Source: Pisolithus tinctorius
Taxonomy: Eukaryota > Basidiomycota > Agaricomycetes > Boletales > Pisolithaceae
DNA: 64,000 nucleotides
Direction of reading: 5' to 3'
Assembly: GCA_024663395.1 (NCBI GenBank)
Contig: JANFAH010000002.1
Location: 2,046,001-2,110,000 of the forward strand
The number at the start of each line of letters is the position of its first letter. The first letter of the stretch is position 1. The notes beneath the pieces were generated by a model. The model had not been told where the DNA came from. It was given only the letters and a program-made list of their open reading frames with translations, and made no database searches. Of this stretch, positions 46,241-57,060 are shown piece by piece. The position numbers were made by a program, and so were the translations under genes.

Positions 46241-47180
46241 ATGGCAATAAATCACAGTGCCACCTGGGATATTACACAGTATATGTGCTGGGAATTCTCC
46301 AGTCAAACCTTCCTGGGACCGAATGCCCCCAAACCAGATCCTCCACTCCAGATTCCAACACATGGCATTGTCGCTATGAATCAGATAGTGGCCAGCATGC
46401 ATGTGGCATACAATAATAGAAGTAAGCTGATGTCCTGGCTGAATGTAAAATCAAATGTAAATTGTATTGCAGAGCAAAGCGGCATCGATCTGATCCGGCT
46501 TTCTGAGCGTCTTTCAGCTATGGAATTGGGGGTTGATGAAACCCAGGAGGCAGGCCACCTGGCAGCGCATCCATCAAGTCTGACTGGCTTTGTGGATGAA
46601 CCTATGGTAATCCTCAGTACCGGCAATACCATTGCATTGTGGTACCTTCCCAGCACCATCACCAATGATTTGCAAGTCAGTTCAAGCATTTCCTTTACAC
46701 TCTATATTATTCAGGCATCCCTGCAGACACACATGCTTGCTACTCTGGACCCCCTTCACCACGCAATGTCCAAGAGTATGACAAGTGGCTCCTGGTGGAA
46801 AAATGCTGAATATTTCAATCACACTTCACAGTCACCGGGGTGCCTGGAGTTTTCCCTGGCCAGGCACCAACAGGGGCATATGGTATGGCTATATTACCTC
46901 AGGGGTATGTCTCTCAAGTGGCATCCAGACCCTGAACTTTGCCCTGTCAGTTTCCACTGACCTACAGATGGATGCCAGTTGTGAATGGTCCCAGCAGTCT
47001 TACCTCCCAGCTGCCATCCTCTCCAGTGCACTTTCGATTATGCACCCAGGCCTGTATGAGGCTGGAAGGCAAGCCATGCAGTCTTTGGACACATGGTCAA
47101 GTCAGCATAACCAAGATATGCAGGATGCCTTGCAGCACTGGCTGTCGGTTTTTACTAATGTCTCTGTAATCTCTAACTGG
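46241..47180 (+). pseudogene. TET/JBP-like 2OG-Fe(II) dioxygenase gene, truncated
   Basis: TET/JBP enzymes oxidise 5-methylcytosine (or thymine) in DNA using Fe(II) and 2-oxoglutarate. The frame has the features I remember from the fungal branch: IALWYLPSTI, then DPLHHAMSKSMTSGSWW, an FSLARHQQGH stretch, and the block LSIMHPGLYEAG..AM through LSVFTNVSVISN that precedes the catalytic HxD. Introns: 46676-46714 (39 bp) and 46905-46950 (46 bp, GTATGT..CTGAAC..TCAG); the second puts both sides in frame. Coding stops at 47180 where an LTR begins, so the HxD, the distal His and the 2OG-binding Arg are absent. The last codon before the LTR is TGG where relatives have Arg, possibly CGG decay. It lies 2.7 kb downstream of the KDZ transposase on the same strand, as reported for many Agaricomycete TET/JBP genes (Iyer et al. 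2014). Confidence 0.75.
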
Positions 47181-47646
47181 TGTAGGGAACAAGTTTGAGT
47201 TCCCTAGGAGAAGCTGTCTTGGTCATGAGTTCAGGGGTGGAGGGTTTTCTTTGTTTTATTTCCTTCTTTTTGTTTTTGCATTGTACCACTGGACTTAGTG
47301 GCGAGCAGCCGCGTCACTGACTAAGCACGTGTGCTGTGTTCATGCGAGTTCAGTTTACCATAACACCAGCACATGTCACAGGCCCTCAGTAGCAGGGTGA
47401 TCTAGTCTCGCATTTTGGCGAGTGTTTGAAGTTAGATTTATTACTTTGGGGAGTACCCAAAGTGCCAGGAGGACTGGCAAGAGGTATTGGTCAGGCAGAG
47501 CTAAGTATTCATTTTCAGTTCGCATTTTTACATTTTACTACTTCTTCTTTTCTCCAAAACAGGACCTCCCTTTTGGGTCGAGCACTAAACTCGCCCATTA
47601 CTGACTGTTACTATTTCTAGGTACTTCTTTTTACCAAATTCCTACA
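47181..47646 (+). repeat. 5' LTR of element D
   Basis: 466 bp, TGTAGGGAAC..TTCCTACA, homologous over its length to the two 467-bp LTRs of element B in inverse orientation. Confidence 0.9.
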
Positions 47647-47648
47647 TC

Positions 47649-47665
47649 TGGAGCCCACCACAAGG
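47649..47665 (+). other. Primer-binding site of element D
   Basis: TGGAGCCCACCACAAGG begins 2 bp after the LTR, as expected for complementarity to a tRNA 3' end (..CCA). Element B has TGGAGCCCACCGCGAGG, so two CpG sites here have decayed to CA. Confidence 0.75.
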
Positions 47666-47826
47666 GGGGTTCTGTCCATTTTGGGGAAAGAAGCCACTGT
47701 TTTATCACTGAACGAAGTTTTTGCTGGGTTAAGTTGGACAAGCTAAGTACTCCAAATCTTGATTCTAGTTACAGTCTACACTCAGGAACCCCAGAAGTTT
47801 CAGAATTATTTTTTTTCGAGCAGCAA

Positions 47827-49795
47827 ATGTCAAGCAAGTATCTAAGTCGAAGATCCCTCGAGCCGAGAAGCAAGTCCAAAGGCAAATTAATAGTCAAATT
47901 TCTGCGAAGAAGTCGTGAGAATGCGCCGAGAGAACTCGAGGGAATGCCACCGAGGCATTCGAGGGATGCCCCATGGTTCTCAGGGTGCGCAGCTGACCTT
48001 TTTAGGTATTTCGAAGAGGTTCGAAGTCTTTGCGAGCACAAGAATTGCTTCGATGACCAAGAATGGGTGAAATGGGTCTGCTGGTATGCAAGCAGCGAAG
48101 TCTTGGACTCATGGTATGAATTCGTCGAAGATCAGCTGAGTTGGCCCAAATTCATGGTGGCCATTGCACATTTGTATCCTGGGTCCTGGAAAATGGATCA
48201 ACAGTACTCAAGGAATGACCTTTACAGCCTCGTTGACAGCCGAGCAAGAAGAGAAATTCGTACAGAGGAAGAACTGATGAACTACAGACTCTATTTTCTA
48301 GATTTAGCAATGTTTCTACAGGTTTCGAAGCAACTCAAGGCTGACGAGCTCGAAGACCTCTATGTACAAAGCTTCGACAAGGAATTCCGGCGCAAAATCA
48401 TTTGGAAAATGCAACACAACGATCGACAGCGACACTCGGACGATCCATGGCCCATGCAGCAAGTAACATACACAGCAACACAACTACTACACGAAGGATT
48501 TCGCTCGGAGTGAGCACGAACAAGCACAGGAGACTACTATGAGCCACGAAGTGACCCAGAATCGAGTTCGGACAAGCAACATCTATCTACAAAGTGTTTT
48601 CTGCCTACAGCTACACATGACTCGCTGACGTCCAGTATACAGGGATCTACAGAGTTATCAGGGTACATAGAGTGCAAGAAAGTACCAAAGTTAGTTTTGA
48701 CAAGTTGCGTGCAGCCACTGAGTTCATCCAAGAAGACAAAGAGTGAAGACCAAAGCCCAGGCAGGCTCGTCAAAGCAGCTGCAGCAACCTGTTTTGAGAC
48801 AGGAGAGTTTTCTTTGAGTATGAACAGAATACTGACTACTGAGTTACAGGAAGCAGTAGAACTAGAGCAAGTCGAAACAGCATTGGTGGAGGAACTGCTC
48901 ACAACGAAAGTCCCATTCGAATTCAAGGCGAATTACAACACACAAAGGGGTTTTTCTTTTTGTTCGTATCGAGTCTCTCTGATGGCTACTGGTGTGTCAC
49001 TACAGGAGTCCTACCTAAGAGGTTGAGGCAGTGAAAGAAGCGGCCTCAGAGTTCCTGCAGTCAACAGATATACGCATCAGTTAACCGACAACCTATTCAG
49101 GTCAAAGATTCCGCTCGAATTCGAAGCCAAAAGGCTCGAAGAACACCCGAAGCCCACAGGAGTTGAAGTCGAAGGGCTCAAAACACTCACAGGCAGTCCT
49201 GAAACAGATAGGTTGGCATACAAAGAGGCCACTGACTCACACAGAGAGCCGCAGCACATGAATCACATCAAGTCAAAGGTTATTGCAAGAAGAATTCAGA
49301 TTGAGGAGCCATCAAGGCTCGTCATATGAAGGAAGCCCCCAGATGAAGTTTTGCGAATTGAAATGTTGAAGCATGCGGCGAGGGTGGACAACCTTGTGCT
49401 TGAAATGTTCCACGGCAGCATGGTGCCAGCAATATATATTTTATTCGAGAATCCATCAAGAGAATTGACGTGCGCACTCGGTGTTAGGACTTGTAGAGGA
49501 AGTCCAGCGATGTTGACTAAGCGGAGTCACGTGACCGCTCTGCGCGTTGTGGCCATGTGCACTCAAGTACTACATACTGACGACTCTACTGTTACAGGCC
49601 AACTATGCAGGATCACAGCGATTGAAGAATATGAGGAATGGGGCAAGTGGCGTACCGTATGGAAGTTACTGCGACTACAAGCAACGGCGATGGCAGCAAG
49701 GACGACAATGGTAGCAACCCGAGCGACAGCAACGACGACGACAACCCTACTTAGTGCAGATAAACAGCCGTACGAGGTTGGAGGTGCTGTCTGAT
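47827..49795 (+). pseudogene. Element D gag-like gene
   Basis: The homologous start shared with element B is MSSKYLSRRSLEPRSKS at 47827 (upstream frames of the two copies differ). A capsid-like region follows: DLFRYFEEVRSLCE, EWVKWVCWYAS, DSWYEFVEDQLSWPKFM, IAHLYPGSWKMD, ELEDLYVQSFDKEFRRKI. Downstream parts (LTTELQEAVELEQVE, EFKANYNTQRGFSFCSYR, PSRLVI then RKPPDEVLRIEMLKHAARV) match element B residue by residue. Stops relative to B: TGA at 48511-48513 (B: CGA), at 49024-49026 (B: CAA) and at 49327-49329 (B: CGA). No zinc knuckle or protease DSG/DTG was seen. Function as a structural Gag is inferred from the capsid-like pattern. Confidence 0.65.
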
Positions 49796-51704
49796 GGGAA
49801 CGATGTGCGACGAGCAAGGATACTGAGCTCGATGGCTCAGAGGTACGTTTTGATTTCGAGATGCCTTACTTACATCTATGCTATTCCAGGGAAGGTAGCT
49901 ATCTACAATGAACAGTGACGATCGCAATACCAAGAATGATGACAATGACAGTGTTTTACACAGACTGACAGACGCAAGAGGCTAGGACAGCTGTTCGATG
50001 GGAACAAGGCGTGGTGAGCACGGATACTGGGCTTGACGGCCCAAGGTTCTGTTTTGATTCCATTATGTTTTACTTACAACTATCCTACTCTACGGAAAGC
50101 GGCTACATGTGACAGAGACTGACTGACATCCCAGCGATTGCACTACAAGAGACGACAACAACAGTGCTGGATGCAGAGCGATGGCCATGTGAGGCTAGAA
50201 CTACTGTTATATACAGACAAAGTGCGGCGAGCGCAGATACTGAGCTCGATGGTGCAGAGGTACATTCTGATTTCGAGATGCTTTACTTACATCTACGCTA
50301 TTCTAGGGCTGAAAGATACCTATGACGAAGTGCAACCACGGCACGAGAATCTATGAAGGACCATAAACGAGAGACACTCAGACATACTGCGAAGCGAGTG
50401 CGAAAACTACATTTCGATCTACAACAACGACTGTCGAAGATACAAGAGCAAGCACGACGTGAGGGAGACATCGAGATCACACAGAATGAGCTCCATGGCT
50501 CGGCTTTTCATTTTGACTTCGGGACATTGTACTCACACTGGCCTTATTTTAGGGAAGGTAGCTATCTACGACAAACAGCAATCGTGGCACAAGGAATGAA
50601 GACGACGATTAGATGTGGCGAGGATCAACAGCCATGCGAGAGTGGAAGTGCTGTTCAATGGAGATGGGGCACGAGGAGCGCAGACACTGAGCTCGACGGC
50701 TCATCAGTTTGTTTTGATTTCGGAATGTCCTACTTACAGCTACCTTATTCTAGGAAAAATGGATGTGCAAGATGACACTCAAGCTACATCCAAGCTGCCG
50801 TGGTGCGAGGAACTACAATGATCTATGAGGAAAGACGATGGACCATAAAGGAGAAACTATGTGACATGATACAGCGGTATTACTACGAATGGGGCGAGTG
50901 GTCAGGGCAAGCCAAAGGCTACAAGGTGGTGTTATTCTTTTCATACAGTACAGAAGCTACGCCTGAAGAGACTGTGTACAGACTAGCGACTTCAGCAAGG
51001 ATGACAACAACAACGATAAGCACGCAGGCGACAGTGACAAGTGTAGCGACGACAACAACAACCAGACTTACCACAGATCAAAGGCCGTACGAGACCAGAA
51101 GAACCATCCGATGGAAACAGGGTGCGACGAGCGCAGATATTGAGCATTACGGCCCAGGGTTTTGTTTCGATTGCATAGCAGTCTACTTACAGTTATCCTA
51201 CTCTAGAAAAAATGGATGTATGCAACAAAGAGTGCAACCAACGACAACAAGAGTGACAGTGATGTCAACAACATTCAACACAGACCAAAGGCCATACGAG
51301 GCAGGAATGGCAGTCCAGTGGACACGGAGTGCAATGGAGGTTACTGAGCTCGAATGCTCGAGGTTTCGCTTCAATTCTAGGACATTTTACTTTCAACTAC
51401 TTTATTCTAGGGAAAATGGATGTACGAGACGACACTTAGGCGACATCCAGGCCACTGCGATACGAGGGACTATGACGATCTACGAAGAGAGACAGCAGGC
51501 GGTCAAGGGAAAGCTACATGACAAGATGCGAAGGCACTACTACGAATGGGGCGAGTGGTCAGGACAAGCGCGAAGGCTACGGTTCAAGCTACAATGGCAA
51601 TCGTCGAAGATACAACATCCAATGAGCACGGATATGGAGCCTGATGGCCAAAGTTTTTATTTTTGCTTCGCGCATTTTTACTTACAGATACGTTGTTCTA
51701 GAGT
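49796..51704 (+). repeat. Exon-intron module array of element D
   Basis: Eight modules of ~170-220 bp. Each has GAGCTCGAYGGCTC-like exon sequence, then an intron-like segment of ~46-49 bp (GTACGT/GTTTGT/GTTCTG start, CTTAC branch-like site in TTTACTTACA, end TATTCTAG), then GGAAAATGGATGT-like exon sequence and ACR-rich codons (Thr runs, RPYE, YYYEWGEWSGQA). Segments lie near 49842-49888, 50036, 50248, 50497, 50708, 51167, 51359 and 51655-51702. The one at 50036 has lost its terminal AG. The array ends at the element A insertion. Confidence 0.75.
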
Positions 51705-52400
51705 TGTCATAACCGTGCGTTCATCATAGGTCTTTGCTCACTCTGCAACCTTTTCCGCCGGTCATCCACTCACTCTGCACCAACTCTGCCCAACTTCTGT
51801 TGGTTGCAAACCATCTCTGCTCCGACTGCTGTCGGACTTGTGTTGCTCTCCTACCGGACCAAGCAGTCTGTTCTCTGAGGGGTCATGTGACTACCTTTGC
51901 AGTCAGGTACTCCACAGTGTGCTCACTGCATGGTCCAGCACCTGGACTGTTTCCTTTTCTGGATGTTCTGTGTTACCCATTCGTATGTCCTCCATCTACC
52001 CTTCATTCGTTGTCCAGGAAATTTTACTTGAAAACTTATGAGTCTCCATATGTCAGTTCCGATTCCGATTACTGTACCTCCGTAGTAGTATAAAAACATG
52101 TACTGTACTCCGCTGTTCTTCAGTACAAATATCAACGATTCTGTCTTCTGTCTGTCAGAGTTATCTCCGAATCTCCGTCTGTACTCTCCCTCTGAAATAC
52201 GAGGGCTGAGATCGTGCAAGGGGGTAGCGCATGAGCTAAACCCAATGCCCTCACTCCACTCTGCCTTTGCTTCAGCAGTCTTCATTCCTGTCGACACTCC
52301 ACTAGTCGGAGTTCTGTTCTTCTGTGTTGGACTTGCTTCCAGACCCTCCTCTAGACCTTGTTTAGCGTCGGAGTTGGTCGGAGTAGGCCCAGACTTGACA
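51705..52400 (+). repeat. 5' LTR of element A (Ty3/gypsy)
   Basis: 696 bp, TGTCATAACC..AGACTTGACA. Downstream is the same post-LTR sequence GTATATTCGTACT as in element G, then the start of gag. The left target sequence is AGAGT (51700-51704); the right end is beyond the window. Confidence 0.85.
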
Positions 52401-52406
52401 GTATAT

Positions 52407-52426
52407 TCGTACTCACACTTGTACGA
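52407..52426 (+). other. Hairpin directly after the LTR of element A
   Basis: TCGTAC..GTACGA, 6-bp stem and 8-base loop; stem identical and loop diverged relative to element G (28409-28428). It occupies the primer-binding position. Confidence 0.5.
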
Positions 52427-52461
52427 TCTCCTTTTCTGTCTTCCAAAAAACTTACACCGTT

Positions 52462-52528
52462 ATGAGAACTCGAGCTCAATCTCAGAGAGAGGTCGCTGAG
52501 AACCTTGCTGTTGCGCTAGCTAATCCAC
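52462..52528 (+). pseudogene. gag: Element A gag, 5' fragment
   Basis: ATG at 52462 begins MRTRAQSQREVAENL, then AVALANP, homologous to the gag start of element G. Coding is cut at 52528 by element B and resumes at 59719 with [10 protein letters not shown], in frame if one copy of a 4-bp duplication (CCAC/CCGC) is removed. Confidence 0.9.
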
Positions 52529-52995
52529 TGTAGGAATAGGTAATATAGATGTACCTATAATGGTAATAGTCAGTAATGATGGGCGAGTATAATTCTCGAC
52601 CCAAAAGGGAGGTTCTCTCTGGAGAAAAGAAGTGTAGTAAAAAAGTGTAAAAATGCGAACTGAAAACAAATACTTAGCTCTGCCTGACCAATATCTCTTG
52701 CCAGTCCTCCTGGCACTTTGGGTACTCCCCAAAGTAATAAATATAACTTTGAAAACTCACCGAAATGTGAGACTAAATCACCCTACTACTGAGGGCCTGT
52801 GACATGTACTTCGTTCTTATGGTAAACTGAACTCGTGCGAACACAGCACACGTGCTTAGTCAGCGATGCGGCTGCTCGTCACCAAGTCCAGGGGTACAAA
52901 CACAAAAACAAAGGCAAGAAACAAAACAAGTCCTTCCACCCCTAAACTCCCGACCAAGATGGATTCTCCTAGGGAACTCAAACTTGTTCCCTACA
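52529..52995 (-). repeat. 3' LTR of element B
   Basis: 467 bp. Differs from 59252-59718 almost only at CpG-derived sites; several positions show CA in one copy and TG in the other, which implies an ancestral CG. Confidence 0.95.
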
Positions 52996-54050
52996 TCCGA
53001 GGGGTGGTTTAGAACTCGACCGTCCCTGGTCGCTCTCCTCCTCACACAAACATCCTCATCCTTGCACCTGCTTCCCTCGACCTCACCACATATCCTCATG
53101 CCCTTCAAACACAACTCTTCGCCCCTAACCTCCTCACTACTCGAACATGACCCCCTTCCTTCCCAAAACACGCTCCTGATCTCGCTGAACAACCCTCTTC
53201 ATCCTCAAAACCTTTCGCCCTCGAACACAACCCTTTCCGCCTACAGAGCGCCACCTGGCCTCTCGAACACACACCCTGCCTCTCGAATGCTCCCCTCAAG
53301 GCCCAAACCTCGAACCAAAAGACGATGGAGATAATCTCCAGGCAAGCGAACAAGTGAGTAATAAATCGAGTGCAGAGTGAGTCAATGACAGCTCTTCGAG
53401 GCACAGTCTTTGTGCGAAACAGTAACAGAGTGTAATGCAGCTCTGCAGCTGGTACAGCGGATGCTGGCCTTCTACGAGGCAGCTCGAAGACATATATATG
53501 TACCTAAAACAAACCTCGATCAGTCATGTATTTACTATCCTTATACGCATATGTGCTCTCGACTACTGCTCGTCCTTAAGACGATTTAGCACCAAGAAAA
53601 ACAATGGAACTCGAAACTATAAGTCGGGGTGAGTAGAATCACCCGAAGGTTAGCACGACTCAGTTGAACGACGTCGCTCGAAGCAAAACTCATTTTAAAG
53701 AAAACTATATATCGACACGCTCACTGGGACCCTTGCCTCGTTCACTTGTCCCATTCCTATTTTCACAGCCTCGACTCCCTGTGCATGCGCGCACTTGATT
53801 TTCTCGTACTTCGTCTGGTACTCCATCAGGTGACCGAAGCTCTCGCACTAAGTGTTGCCGAGCGACCTCGAGTCGCCCATCTTCGTCTACCACTTGTTCA
53901 CTGCTAGAAACAAAATATCTCGAAGTAGCACATGTTTGAACTATAATAAAAGCTGTCACCTTAAGTCTGTAGATCCTCAAGCTCTCTTCGATGATAGGTC
54001 TTCAGCCCCGACGGGTGAAGGTGCTAACTTCGTTCAATCTTGGTCGTCGG
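52996..54050 (-). other. Element B 3' internal region
   Basis: No convincing coding sequence; rich in CTCGAACAC-like motifs around 53150-53300. The sequence next to the LTR (CCACCCCTCGGA on the minus strand) is a poor polypurine tract. Confidence 0.4.
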
Positions 54051-57000
54051 CCTTCAACCTCACAGTCGGGTGGACGAAGTCTTGATGCTAAGTACTGATG
54101 AACAGCTTCGAGCTGTCCATCCCCATCGATCGCCTTTTCCTTCGCACCAGGGTACCTGTACCTCGCAGTAGATAATGTTCGAATCAAAATTGAAAAGGGC
54201 ACCTTGGCTTCAAATTTCCCCTTCCTGAGTTTCGTCAATAGCTCTTCGCACTCTACCCATGAACTCGCGCCGTCTTCTTTTCCTTCGGATATCAGCGACT
54301 GCGCTTCGACTCGGTCGAGTACCTTAGACCTGTAGATTCGTGAGTAGATCGTCATAAAAACAAAAGACAAAAACGAGCGCTCGGGCTCAGTGTCTGGATC
54401 CACATTGCCTCGAATACACTGTGTGCGACTTCATTGTTCTGGCCAGCCTCGCCCCTCCTCAATCTTCGCATACTGCTCGCCATCTCGCCTACTCAAACTC
54501 ACTTCGTCTTCTTCTCTTCCAGACATCAGTAGCCACATGTCGATTCCTCCACATGTCCTTTGCTCACAGTTCATCGTAGTCTCTTGTTCCGCGACCGCAA
54601 TTTGCTGCAAACATCCATCTTCCCTAGAATAACGAGGATGTAAACAGAATGTTCTAGGATCAAAATGAAAACCCGAGCTGTCAAGCCCAGCGCATGAATC
54701 CTCTATGTTGCTCCTCTGCTGAGAGCTCTCTGTTGCTTCAAACGACCATCGTTCGGTGATAACTCGAGTCCTTGTCGCTTCGCATAGTCGGTCGACAACA
54801 CATCGACCCATAAAACCGCTTCTTCATACTGCAGACATCTTGTAGCTCAAAGATTCCTCAACTGCTGGTAGTACTTTGTCTTTCCTAAAACGATGCGGCC
54901 ATAAGTAAAACGCTCTAAGGAGAAAGCTAAACTTCGGGCTGTCAAGCCCACTCGGCAGGGCCTTGATACTCCTCGCATTGCACGCGTCTCTTTGCGACTT
55001 CGAGACTTGCTGCTGTAGATCGAACCGTATTCGTCGCGCTAGTCTGGCCATACTTGGTTCGAAGCTTGTTGCAGATCCGTTGATTCCTTGTAAACACTCG
55101 ACGCTCTTCAGACATCGCGCGTCTTGTTGCGGCTCCGAATCCCACTGTCGTGCTGCCATTCGTAGCAGCTCTTGCATACAAGTTAGCAAAGTCGCTTCGA
55201 ATGTTCCTCTTGTAGCTCCTCTTAGTCGTGCTCGTCGCTCCAGAAGTCGATGCGTTCTTTCTTCTGATTCGTTGTCTATTCTAGAATAATGTACCTGTAA
55301 GTAAAAGGCCATGAAACAAAAATAAAAACTTGAGCCGTCAGGCTCCATTTCCACGTTCGTCAGATGTCGTATCCTCGACGATTGCCGTTGTAGTTTGAGT
55401 CGTAGTCTTCGTGCTTGTCCCGCGGCAACTCCGTGCAATCTTCGTACTTGTCGCTCTGTATGTTGATACCTTGTTTCTTCGAAGTCATTGTCTATCCTAA
55501 AGTAACCTAACTGTGAGTAAAAAGCCGCACCACTAAAATCAAAACTTGGGCCATCGCGCTTGGCGTCCATGTCTGTCGAATCTTGTATCTTTGGTGATCG
55601 TTGCCGTAGATCGAACTGTAGTCTTCGTAGTTGTTTCGCCGTACTTCGTTCGTGGTTTGTTGTAGCCTCGTTGATACCTTGTAAAAAGTCACACTCCCTA
55701 AAACAGCGTAGGTGTAAGTAAACTATCATAGGACTAAAACAGAACTTCGAGCGTTTGAGCTCAGTGGTCTTCATCGCGCGTTGTTTCCTTCGGATGGCAA
55801 TTCTTGCCTCGTGGCACACTCGCCCTTGTATCCTCGATGGTCGTTGTTGTAGATCGAACCATAGTCGTCGCCCTTGTTTCGCTGTACGTCCAAGTGTCTT
55901 CTGTTCATGGTCCTGCGTAGATTCTCGCGCCGCGACCGCGCTTCGTCATAGGTATCTCTCGCTCTTCCTAGAGTAGGATAGCTGTAAGTAAAACGCTATG
56001 AAATCAAAATAAAACCTTGAGCCGTAATGCTCAATATCTGCGCCCGTCGCACCCTGTCTCCATCGAACAGCTGCTCCAGCCTTGCGTGGCTGTCGCTCTG
56101 AGTCCAGCACTGTTGTTGTCCTCGCTGTAACTGTCGCTGTCGCTAGATTTAAGCCTTCGGCTTGTCCTGACCATTCACCCCACTCGTAGTAGTACCACTG
56201 TATTGTGTCGCGTAGCTTCTCCTTGACGGTCCACTGTCCTTGGTAGACCGTCGTAGATCCTTGAATCGCCACTGCTCGGACGTCGTTCGAGCATCGTCCC
56301 GCACATCTGCTTTTCCTAGAGTAGGATAGTTGTAAGTAAAACATCCTGAAATCGACATAAAACCTTGAGCCATAGGGCTCAGTATCTGCACTCAGCATAA
56401 TCGTCGTCGTTGTTCCTTGTATCGCGATTGTTGTCCGTAGTAGATATCTGGCTCCTCTTTCCGCCCTAGAATAGCGTAGATGTAAGTAAAATGTTTCGAA
56501 ATATGAACGAACCTGTGAGCCGTTGGGCTCTCCATCTGCATTCCTCGCGCCCCAATTCTGTTGAGCGGCACATCCGATCTTGCTTGGCTGTCGATCTCTG
56601 CTAGGTCTTGTCATCATCGTCGTTTCTTGTATCGCGATGGCCTGGGTGTCGCTCGTATGTCGTTGTGTATAGCCGTTTTCCCTCCATGGAATGGCACTTC
56701 CGCTCTCGCACGAGCGTCAGTCCACGCTCAGTGCAACCGTCTTTGTCGTTCCTTGTACCGTGATCGCTCGGACGTCGGTTGGTCTCCGTCGCATGTACCA
56801 GCTTTCTCCTGCGTAGAATAGCTGTAAGTAAAACATTTCGAAACTAAAACAAACCTGTGAGCCGTTGGGCTCTCCATCTGCGCTCTTCGCACCCCGTTTC
56901 CATCGAGTGGTGCATCCAATTTCACCTGGCCGTTGGTCCGCAGTAAGTGTAACCGTCGTCGTCGTTCTTTGTATCACAATTGTTGTCTGTTGTGAATATC

Positions 57001-57060
57001 TGGTTTCCCTAGAGTAAGGCAGATGTAAGTAAAACGTTCTGCAATCAAAACCGACCTTTG
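54050..57060 (-). repeat. Exon-intron module array of element B
   Basis: At least ten modules homologous to those of element D. Well-formed intron-like segments (plus coordinates, minus-strand splice sites): 57009-57055 (GTCGGT..TACTCTAG), 56809-56854 (GTTTGT..CTACGCAG), 56466-56512 (GTTCGT..TATTCTAG), 56316-56363, 55968-56015 and 55698-55745, followed by more degenerate ones near 55500, 55270, 54890, 54630 and 54320. Lengths are 46-48 bp and not constant modulo 3, so only splicing could keep a constant frame. All share TTTTACTTACA before the acceptor. Confidence 0.75.

Larger units (their letters stand above)
47181..51704 (+). mobile_element. LTR element D (gag-like, no pol), 5' part
   Basis: A 5' LTR (47181-47646) followed by a primer-binding site, a gag-like gene and a region of repeated exon-intron modules; cut at 51704 by element A. 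Target sequence on the left is ACTGG (47176-47180). Its 3' end is not in the window. It is a sister copy of element B, with many CG to TG/CA changes. Confidence 0.85.

Noticed and set aside
52852..53334. 160-codon plus-strand frame across the LTR boundary of element B
   Set aside because: It crosses from LTR into internal DNA on the strand opposite to the element and is Pro/Ser/Leu low complexity.
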